From Shewanella sp. Arc9-LZ (GTDB lineage: Bacteria > Pseudomonadota > Gammaproteobacteria > Enterobacterales > Shewanellaceae), in the NCBI RefSeq assembly GCF_010092445.1, contig NZ_CP048031.1, forward strand, positions 3,596,001 through 3,660,000: a stretch of DNA of 64,000 nt. Direction: 5' to 3'. The position numbers and the translations under genes are program-made. The number at the start of each line of letters is the position of its first letter. Positions within the stretch are counted from its first letter, which is position 1. A model generated the notes under the pieces. It was not told the origin of the DNA, searched no databases, and was given only the letters and a program-made list of their open reading frames with translations. Positions 57,924 to 64,000 of this stretch are shown one piece after another.

Positions 57924-58454
57924 TTAGAAGTCAGGATCCCAATCCACTAAAATCTGTTTCCCTTGCAAGTCCACCTGTTTGATGAACTGCTCAGGGACAA
58001 AGGGGATCATACGTTCCGCTTTGCCGAAGGCATCTTTGGCATTAGCTTTAATCAGTAGTACGTCGTTTGATCCTGTTTCCACGATCTGGTCAACAATACC
58101 CATGTTATAGCCGTTTATATTGGTCACTTCGCAGCCGATAAGATCACGATGATAGAATTCACTATCATCCAAATCTTTCATTTGCTCAGGCATGATCGCA
58201 ATTTCACAATTTGTGAGCATTTGCGCATGTTCTCTGGTAGCGACACCTTCTAGTTCAGCCACGACAGCTTTACCTTGAAAACGCCACTGAGCGACCTTAA
58301 CTTCACGCCAAACGCCTTGTTCTTTTATAAGCCAAGGCGAATAATCGAAAATACCTTCAACAGAATCGGTATAGGAAGTGATTTTTAGCCAACCTTTAAT
58401 ACCATGACTGGAACCTAACTTACCCAGTACAACTAGCTCTTGGTTACTACTCAT
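57924..58454 (-). CDS. rimM: 16S rRNA processing protein RimM
   Basis: A 176-residue 30S maturation factor. The N-terminal RimM domain begins [18 protein letters not shown], and the C-terminal PRC-barrel includes [11 protein letters not shown] and [11 protein letters not shown]. It binds S19 and helps head assembly of the 30S subunit. It lies 21 bases after rpsP in the usual order. Confidence 0.97.
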   Translation of the reverse strand: MSSNQELVVLGKLGSSHGIKGWLKITSYTDSVEGIFDYSPWLIKEQGVWREVKVAQWRFQGKAVVAELEGVATREHAQMLTNCEIAIMPEQMKDLDDSEFYHRDLIGCEVTNINGYNMGIVDQIVETGSNDVLLIKANAKDAFGKAERMIPFVPEQFIKQVDLQGKQILVDWDPDF

Positions 58455-58475
58455 CTATCTATACCTTATACGCAA

Positions 58476-58727
58476 TTAAGCAACAGCTTTACGCGCGTCT
58501 TTAATCAGTTTTGCAACACGCTCAGATGTTGCAGCGCCAGTAGCAACCCAGTGCTCAACACGATCAAGATCTAAACGTAAAGTTTCTTCTTGGCCACGGG
58601 CCAATGGATTGAAGAAACCTACACGTTCGATGAAACGACCGTCACGAGCATTGCGGCTATCAGCAACAACGATATTGTAAAATGGACGCTTTTTTGCGCC
58701 GCCACGAGCTAAACGAATGGTAACCAT
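58476..58727 (-). CDS. rpsP: 30S ribosomal protein S16
   Basis: An 83-residue protein beginning [30 protein letters not shown] sequence, with [14 protein letters not shown], the S16 signature. AGAGGA precedes ATG 58727. It is the first gene of the operon; an ffh terminator just upstream means its promoter lies close to the start codon. Confidence 0.98.
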   Translation of the reverse strand: MVTIRLARGGAKKRPFYNIVVADSRNARDGRFIERVGFFNPLARGQEETLRLDLDRVEHWVATGAATSERVAKLIKDARKAVA

Positions 58728-58758
58728 GCGTTTTATTCCTCTAATGATTTGCTAGAAG

Positions 58759-58800
58759 CAAAAATAAAAACTGGAACTCCGTGTTCGCGAAGAGTCCCAG
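58759..58800 (-). terminator. ffh terminator
   Basis: On the minus strand CTGGGACTC pairs with GAGTTCCAG (nine pairs, one G-U) around a 12-base loop, followed by T5-A-T5. It stands between ffh and rpsP and ends only about 30 bases before the rpsP start codon. Confidence 0.75.
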
Positions 58801-58956
58801 AAAGAAAGCCGGAAGATTTTACCTGACTTTTGAACTATTGCAACCAAATCTGATGATTTTTAGCTCACCCATTTTGTTGCAATAAAGTCAAAAATATAAC
58901 CTAACCAACTGATTGAATTTAAAAATTACTAGTTTTGCTCTTGAAAGATGCTGTTA

Positions 58957-60330
58957 TTATCGACCAGGAAACTTCATTCCTGGTGGTAACATTCCGCCCA
59001 TTCCGCGCATCATCTTCTTCATTCCACCCTTGCCAGACATCTTTTTCATCATTTTCTGCATTTGGGTAAATTGCTTCAATAAGCGGTTTACATCTTGAAT
59101 TTGGGTACCTGAACCGCCAGCGATTCTACGTTTACGAGATCCTTTAATCAAATCTGGATTCTTACGTTCTTTAGAAGTCATTGAATTAATAATGGCTTCC
59201 ATTTGTCCGGTCATTTTACCGTCTTGAACCTGGGCCAATGCTTCTGGTGGTAATTGTCCTACACCTGGAAGCTTCTCAAGCATGTTCATCATTCCGCCCA
59301 TGTTTTTCATTTGCTGCAATTGCTCACGAAAATCTTCTAGGTCGAAACTGCCGCCGGATTTAACTTTTGAAGCCAGCTTCATCGCTTTGTCTTTATCGAC
59401 GCCACGTTCAACTTCTTCAATTAATGACAACACATCACCCATACCGAGGATACGCGAAGCAATACGGTCTGGATGGAAAGGCTCTAATGCATCGGTTTTC
59501 TCACCAACACCTAAAAATTTAATTGGCTTACCTGTGATACTGCGAATCGATAACGCTGCACCACCGCGAGCATCACCATCAACTTTGGTTAAAATAACAC
59601 CCGTCAAAGGTAACGCTTCATTGAATGCTTTAGCGGTGTTGGCCGCATCTTGCCCCGTCATCGCGTCAACAACGAATAAGGTCTCAATCGGATTTACAGT
59701 AGCATGCAGCTGTTTGATTTCATCCATCATAGCTTCATCAACGTGCAGGCGACCTGCTGTATCGACAATCACCACATCAATGAATTTTAATTTTGCATAG
59801 CTTATTGCGGCTTTAGCAATATCAACTGGCTTTTGGCTTACGTCAGACGGAAAGAATTCAACCTCAACTTCTGCAGCCAATGTTTCAAGTTGTTTAATTG
59901 CCGCAGGACGGTATACATCCGCACTGACGACAAGGACTGATTTTTTATGACGTGTACGTAAAAATTTACCTAATTTAGCTACCGAGGTTGTTTTACCCGC
60001 GCCTTGAAGACCCGCCATCATGATCACAGCCGGAGGTATTGCCGCTAAGTCGAGGGCTTCATTCGCCTCACCCATGGCTTTTTCAAGTTCGTTTTGGACA
60101 ATTTTGATAAAGGCTTGCCCTGGGCTTAAGCTTTTTGACACCTCTTGACCCACAGCGCGTTCTTTTACGCTGTTAACGAAGTCTCTAACAACAGGTAAAG
60201 CTACATCCGCCTCAAGCAGCGCCATACGCACTTCACGCAGGGTTTCTTTAATGTTGTCTTCTGTTAAGCGACCACGGCCACTAATGTTTTTTAGTGTGCG
60301 TGAAAGTCTGTCAGATAAATTTTCAAACAT
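58957..60330 (-). CDS. ffh: Signal recognition particle protein Ffh
   Basis: A 457-residue GTPase that, with 4.5S RNA, takes nascent membrane proteins to FtsY. The N domain starts MFENLSDRLSRTLKNISG; the G domain has GLQGAGKTTSVAKL near 101, VDTAGRLH near 190 and TKVDGDARGG near 246; the methionine-rich M domain ends GMGGMLPPGMKFPGR. ATG 60330 matches E. coli Ffh (453), so the frame back to 60429 is discarded. It is divergent from the ccsA-like gene. Confidence 0.98.
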   Translation of the reverse strand: MFENLSDRLSRTLKNISGRGRLTEDNIKETLREVRMALLEADVALPVVRDFVNSVKERAVGQEVSKSLSPGQAFIKIVQNELEKAMGEANEALDLAAIPPAVIMMAGLQGAGKTTSVAKLGKFLRTRHKKSVLVVSADVYRPAAIKQLETLAAEVEVEFFPSDVSQKPVDIAKAAISYAKLKFIDVVIVDTAGRLHVDEAMMDEIKQLHATVNPIETLFVVDAMTGQDAANTAKAFNEALPLTGVILTKVDGDARGGAALSIRSITGKPIKFLGVGEKTDALEPFHPDRIASRILGMGDVLSLIEEVERGVDKDKAMKLASKVKSGGSFDLEDFREQLQQMKNMGGMMNMLEKLPGVGQLPPEALAQVQDGKMTGQMEAIINSMTSKERKNPDLIKGSRKRRIAGGSGTQIQDVNRLLKQFTQMQKMMKKMSGKGGMKKMMRGMGGMLPPGMKFPGR

Positions 60331-60611
60331 TGAGCGGCTCTTTTCAGCATATCGATAATTGAGCCCATTATACCCAAGCCACTCCAAATTACGATACTTG
60401 CAACGCGAAGAACGTAAACACTGACTCATTTTGAGTAAATTATTGTAGCTAAAGGTAGGAAACTGTTAAATTTTGGGTCTTAGGTCACTGCCATATTAGG
60501 CCCTGATCATGTTAATCTAATAAAATAATGAAAATGTGATGCTTTGATAGTATTGTTCAACACTCACAGCGCAGTTTTTCAGCATTAATTACTATGATAG
60601 GTTGAGTCTCA

Positions 60612-61400
60612 ATGGTTATTTTTTCAGCGGCAGCCATGCTGTTTTATTGTTTAGCTTTGGTTTTAGTAACAAGCAGACTTTTTCATGTTGAAGGGCCTAA
60701 TCGTAAGGCCGTTATGCTGGCTTCTGGTATTGCCGTCATCATGCACGGGTTTGCACTTTCGAATGCGGTTTTTACTGTCGATGGACAAAACTTTAGTTTA
60801 ACCAACGTAATTTCATTGGTTAACTGGATTATTGCATTAACGTTCACGATTACAATGCCTCGACTTAAAGTCATCATTGTAGTGCCCGTTGTGTATGCCT
60901 GCTCAATATTGTCAGTAGCACTTCTATGGTTAGTGCCGCCGCAGTTTATTACTCATTTTGAAATACACCCTGAACTTCTGGCACATGTAGTGTTATCACT
61001 CATGGCCTATAGCGCATTGATGATAGCGGCTATGTACGCCATTCAATTATGGTTTATCCAGAATAAACTGAAGAAAAAGCAAATGATGATGAGCCCAGCA
61101 ATGCCGCCATTAATGACGGTTGAAAAGCAACTTTATCACCTCATCATTATTGGATTTATTTTACTGAGTTTATCGCTAGTAACTGGATTTGTATTTTTAG
61201 AAGATATGTTTGGCGACGGTAAAGGCCATAAGGCCATATTATCAATAATAGCTTGGGTGGTTTACGCTGCGATGTTGTGGCAACAATATACTGTTGGCTG
61301 TAGAATCCGTACCGCAGTGATTTATAGCTTATCGGGTGCAGGCTTACTATCTCTCGCATATTTTGGTGCTAGAGTTGTTAAAGAATTGATATTAAACTAA
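60612..61400 (+). CDS. CcsA/YpjD-family inner-membrane protein
   Basis: A 262-residue protein with about eight membrane helices, matching E. coli YpjD, a member of the cytochrome c assembly (CcsA/CcmC-like) family. Conserved features are HVVLSLMAYSALMIAAMYAIQL near 145-165 and SIIAWVVYAAMLW near 215. Larger relatives handle heme, but a heme role for YpjD has not been shown. It stands between ffh and the CNNM-type gene, the same order as E. coli ffh-ypjD-yfjD. Confidence 0.92.
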   Translation: MVIFSAAAMLFYCLALVLVTSRLFHVEGPNRKAVMLASGIAVIMHGFALSNAVFTVDGQNFSLTNVISLVNWIIALTFTITMPRLKVIIVVPVVYACSILSVALLWLVPPQFITHFEIHPELLAHVVLSLMAYSALMIAAMYAIQLWFIQNKLKKKQMMMSPAMPPLMTVEKQLYHLIIIGFILLSLSLVTGFVFLEDMFGDGKGHKAILSIIAWVVYAAMLWQQYTVGCRIRTAVIYSLSGAGLLSLAYFGARVVKELILN

Positions 61401-61466
61401 TTTTAATATCTTTACGCTGAATATGCTTTTCTATTCTGTTGAAAAATAACCAAGATTACTTGACAC

Positions 61467-61499
61467 TAACGGCCAATAATAAATAATGGCCGTTAAATT
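61467..61499 (+). terminator. Possible terminator of the ccsA-like gene
   Basis: TAACGGCCA (61467-61475) pairs with TGGCCGTTA (61487-61495). The following AATTTAT is only weakly T-rich. Confidence 0.45.
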
Positions 61500-61552
61500 T
61501 ATGACAATTTGGCCAATAGGTCAATTTCACACCACTTTATGGGGCCCCTTTT

Positions 61553-62833
61553 TTGGACGCTATATCTACCAGCGCACTCCTTATTTTCCTTTTGGTTTTA
61601 ATCGTGATTTCTGCTTATTTTTCTGGTTCAGAAACCGCAATGATGAGCCTCAATCGATACCGCTTACGACATCTTGCATCCAATGACCACAAAGGTGCAC
61701 AGCGCGCCTTAAAGTTACTCGACCGCCCAGATCGACTCATTGGCTTGATTCTCATCGGTAATAATCTGGTTAACATTCTTGCATCTGCAATTGCGACTAT
61801 TATCGGTATGCGCTTGTTTGGTGATATGGGTGTTGCTATTGCAACCGGTGTTCTGACTATAGTGGTGTTAGTGTTTGCTGAGGTCACACCAAAAACGTTT
61901 GCGGCTTTGCACCCTGAACGTATTGCATTTCCATCGAGTATTTTATTAGGTTGGTTATTAATATTGCTGTCGCCATTAGTGAAAGCAATCAACTTAATTA
62001 CCTCAATGTTTTTACGTTTAATGGGCATTAAAACCGTCAAAACAAGTGACGCGTTAAGCCAAGAAGAACTGCGCACAGTTGTGCATGAAGCTGGAGCATT
62101 AATCCCACAACGTCACCAAGAAATGTTATTGTCGATTTTAGATTTAGAAAAAGTCACAGTCGAAGACATTATGATTTCGCGCTCAGATATTTATGCTATT
62201 AACGTCAATGACGATTTTAAATTGATAAATAAGCAAGTGGTTCAAAGTCCTCATACTCGAGTGTTAGTCTATCGCGACAACATCGATGATGCTGTCGGGT
62301 TTATTCACTTACGTGATGCTTTGCGCTTACAATCCAAAGAGCAATTCAGTAAGTCATCATTATTAAGGGCTGTTAAGGAGTTATACTTTATTCCTGAAGG
62401 TACACCACTAAACGTTCAATTGACTAATTTCCAGCAAAATAAAGAACGCATAGGGTTAGTTGTTGATGAGTACGGTGATATTCAGGGCTTAGTCACACTT
62501 GAAGATATTTTAGAAGAGATTGTCGGTGACTTCACAACCTCAATGCTGACCACGGCAAGTGAAGACATTAATATCCAACAAGATGGTAGTTTCTTAATTG
62601 ATGCCACGATTAACATTCGTGACCTTAATAAAGAAATGAAATGGAATCTTCCGATTGATGGCCCTAAAACCTTAAATGGCCTGATCATTGAATTTCTGGA
62701 AGATATTCCTGCAGCAAACACCAGCTTACGCATCGTCGATTATCAAATAGAAGTCATCGATGTTGCAGATAATATGATTAAAACAGTCAGAGTTTTACCC
62801 AGCAATTTAACGTTAATTGATGATAACGAGTAG
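61553..62833 (+). CDS. CNNM/CorC-type membrane protein (YfjD-like)
   Basis: A 426-residue protein started at TTG 61553, where similarity to E. coli YfjD begins (DAISTSALLIFLL); no ATG is available there. The DUF21/CNNM membrane domain covers about 1-190 (SAYFSGSETAMMSLNRYRL, LIGNNLVNILAS). Two CBS domains cover about 205-330 (IMISRSDIY, VVDEYGDIQGLVTLEDILEE). A C-terminal CorC_HlyC transporter-associated domain covers 345-420. Family members are tied to magnesium or cobalt export. Confidence 0.93.
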   Translation: MDAISTSALLIFLLVLIVISAYFSGSETAMMSLNRYRLRHLASNDHKGAQRALKLLDRPDRLIGLILIGNNLVNILASAIATIIGMRLFGDMGVAIATGVLTIVVLVFAEVTPKTFAALHPERIAFPSSILLGWLLILLSPLVKAINLITSMFLRLMGIKTVKTSDALSQEELRTVVHEAGALIPQRHQEMLLSILDLEKVTVEDIMISRSDIYAINVNDDFKLINKQVVQSPHTRVLVYRDNIDDAVGFIHLRDALRLQSKEQFSKSSLLRAVKELYFIPEGTPLNVQLTNFQQNKERIGLVVDEYGDIQGLVTLEDILEEIVGDFTTSMLTTASEDINIQQDGSFLIDATINIRDLNKEMKWNLPIDGPKTLNGLIIEFLEDIPAANTSLRIVDYQIEVIDVADNMIKTVRVLPSNLTLIDDNE

Positions 62834-62845
62834 ATTTTTACACAT

Positions 62846-62872
62846 AAAAAAGGCGCTTCAAGCGCCTTTTTT
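62846..62872. terminator. Convergent terminator, CNNM-type / Mpo1-like genes
   Basis: AAAAAAGGCGCTT and AAGCGCCTTTTTT form a 13-bp stem around one unpaired C at 62859. It serves both converging genes. Confidence 0.9.
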
Positions 62873-62894
62873 ATTGCCATGAATTGGTCATTCA

Positions 62895-63419
62895 TTACGA
62901 TGCACGACGCTTAGCCTCTAAAGCACGGCGTTTATCACGTGCTATTGGGGTAATTTCTGCGGCTAAGTCTTTTTCCAAACCTAAAATGAAATACAACTCT
63001 GCCATCAAAAAGAATGGCCCAATCAGAAGCTGATTGAGATCATCCATAAAAGCAGGTTTGGCCTTTTCATATTTATGGCCAATAAACTGAATAACCCAGC
63101 CAATAATAAAAATACTAATGGCAATGATAAAAGGATGTGAGGTATGAACAACCAGCTCTGTGGTGTATAACACCGGCACAATGAACAATACTAATCCAAA
63201 CGCCAGGCGCATATGAAGTGCCATATAGTAGCCCAATACCACCACAGCTAATATCATTGCAACACTCACTTGATAATCTTGCCATGCAAAGCGAAGAGTC
63301 CCCAGCATCAAAAATGCCGACCAAATAATCATAGGAACGCCGACAAAATGCGTCTTTATATTTTGTGGATTTAAGTGCACGCTTTTATAAGTTGAAAGTT
63401 GTTCTACTGCCGATTTCAT
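62895..63419 (-). CDS. Mpo1-like (DUF962) membrane protein
   Basis: A 174-residue protein with four hydrophobic helices. The family signatures are visible: HLNPQNIKTHFVGVP near residues 15-29, GWVIQFIGHKYEKAKPAF near 106-124 and LIGPFFLMAEL near 130. The conserved His and Asn match Mpo1, an Fe(II)-dependent dioxygenase acting in fatty acid alpha-oxidation in yeast; whether the bacterial protein has this activity is unknown. The C-terminus is basic (RDKRRALEAKRRAS). AGAGA precedes ATG 63419. Confidence 0.88.
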   Translation of the reverse strand: MKSAVEQLSTYKSVHLNPQNIKTHFVGVPMIIWSAFLMLGTLRFAWQDYQVSVAMILAVVVLGYYMALHMRLAFGLVLFIVPVLYTTELVVHTSHPFIIAISIFIIGWVIQFIGHKYEKAKPAFMDDLNQLLIGPFFLMAELYFILGLEKDLAAEITPIARDKRRALEAKRRAS

Positions 63420-63723
63420 TTTTGATTCTCTCTAGTTAACCTCAGCTCAAAAGAAGGAATGAGGTAGGTAAACTGGCATCATGATATTCGATCTAATTCA
63501 TATCTAATGGATCATTTTGGCTAACAATCCGTATTGATTTACCAATATTAATCTAGTGTGATGTCGTCGTATTAGTATAGAAAAAGACTGTTTGATGTCA
63601 GTTATCATTTCGTTCTGAGATGAGTTGTTGATATCTTGTTAATCTACCCCACTTACGGCCATTTTAAAAGCTCACAAAAAAGGCGCTAATGCGCCTTTAA
63701 TAAATAGCCTAATATGGTTCACA
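63420..63723. other. Intergenic region between acpS and the Mpo1-like gene
   Basis: 304 bases; only the acpS terminator (63676-63700) is recognisable. Confidence 0.5.
63676..63700 (-). terminator. acpS terminator
   Basis: AAAGGCGC and GCGCCTTT with loop TAAT; on the minus strand T6 follows. It lies 24 bases after the acpS stop. Confidence 0.85.
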
Positions 63724-64000
63724 TCAACTTTCTAACACCACAGTGGCTACAGCATAATGTTTTTCATCTGCAATACTGATAAAACCATGCTTGCCCGCTA
63801 ATTGTTCAAGCCGTGCTAGCGCGCCATCGGTAAAACGTACCTGGGGCGCGCCATTATCATCATTGTCGATATGGATATGTTGAAACGACACACCTCTGCC
63901 AATTCCTGTGCCTAAGGCTTTTGCTGCAGCTTCTTTGGCGGCAAAACGCTTAGCTAAAAATCGCTCAGGCTGTTTTGATTGCAAGTAAGTAGTAAGCTCA
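63724..64000 (-). CDS. acpS: Holo-[acyl-carrier-protein] synthase (partial, 5' end outside)
   Basis: The frame stays open through the window edge, giving about 92 C-terminal residues of an enzyme of about 126. ERFLAKRFAAKEAAAKALGTGIG is the metal- and CoA-binding signature of AcpS (the Glu in KEAAAKA is the ligand), and ISIADEKHYAVATVVLES is the usual C-terminus. It transfers 4'-phosphopantetheine from CoA to acyl carrier protein. The TTG at 63984 is internal, not the start. Confidence 0.95.
   Translation of the reverse strand, partial: ELTTYLQSKQPERFLAKRFAAKEAAAKALGTGIGRGVSFQHIHIDNDDNGAPQVRFTDGALARLEQLAGKHGFISIADEKHYAVATVVLES

Noticed and set aside
59282..59800. 172-codon plus-strand frame opposite ffh
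   Set aside because: Shadow of ffh; composition follows the complementary codons.
61615..62076. 153-codon minus-strand frame inside the CNNM-type gene
   Set aside because: Antisense shadow; sense protein matches YfjD along its length.

Overview
The window is a chromosomal segment of a gammaproteobacterium, most likely a Shewanella (order Alteromonadales). I infer this from protein similarity and gene order recalled from known genomes, not from a search. Supporting features are a moderately AT-rich composition, the trmB-yggL-glsA / mutY-yggX block, the ileS-lspA-fkpB-ispH-pil block, thrABC with an enterobacterial-type leader, and the raiA-pheL-pheA-tyrA-aroF-rplS-trmD-rimM-rpsP-ffh block that matches the E. 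coli order. It is mostly core genome. I see no prophage, insertion sequence, integron, CRISPR array or rRNA.

Layout. 1-8.1 kb: end of an unknown gene, a LysR regulator, a YggN-like periplasmic protein, glutaminase/YggL/TrmB, divergent MutY and YggX, then YceI and a cytochrome b561. 8.1-9.3 kb: an unexplained 1-kb gap, then tRNA-Phe and tRNA-Thr. 9.4-12.1 kb: SapC-like protein, NDH-2 and the PII protein GlnB. 12.5-20.1 kb: type IV pilus minor-pilin region. Two FimT/FimU-type pseudopilins lie on the plus strand, converging on a minus-strand pilV-pilW-pilX-pilY1-pilE operon. 20.3-28.3 kb: ispH, fkpB, lspA, ileS, ribF, murJ and, divergently, rpsT. 28.8-33.1 kb: an HlyU-like ArsR-family sensor, an M28 peptidase lipoprotein, YaaA and an AGCS amino-acid symporter. 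33.6-40.8 kb: phosphoketolase, an OmpA-family porin, transaldolase-phosphoglucose isomerase and a DUF3545 protein. 40.9-46.6 kb: a hemerythrin and the thrLABC operon with its attenuator. 47.1-50.4 kb: SlyD, a small membrane protein with an internal repeat, TrpR, cytochrome c' and a second b-type cytochrome. 50.9-56.3 kb: ribosome-hibernation factor, pheL-pheA, and tyrA/aroF. 56.5-60.3 kb: an 18-bp minisatellite, the rplS-trmD-rimM-rpsP operon and ffh. 60.6-64 kb: a CcsA-like protein, a CNNM/CorC-type protein, an Mpo1-like membrane protein and a truncated acpS.

How the genes work together. The aromatic block gathers the first step (AroF, DAHP synthase) and both terminal branches (PheA, TyrA), each carrying a chorismate mutase domain, under a Phe-codon attenuator for pheA and possible operators for aroF. 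The Thr block is controlled by a Thr/Ile-codon leader. Phosphoketolase, transaldolase and Pgi act around fructose-6-phosphate. The pilin block encodes the priming tip complex of a type IV pilus, possibly with separate subunits for assembly and DNA uptake.

The most unusual object is PheA (51542-53488). It is a normal chorismate mutase/prephenate dehydratase/ACT protein carrying about 220 extra residues that resemble a type I-beta DAHP synthase whose catalytic motifs are lost, which suggests a pseudoenzyme regulatory domain. Second is the pair of FimT-type pilins, only one of which keeps a C-terminal GRxR motif of the kind tied to DNA uptake.
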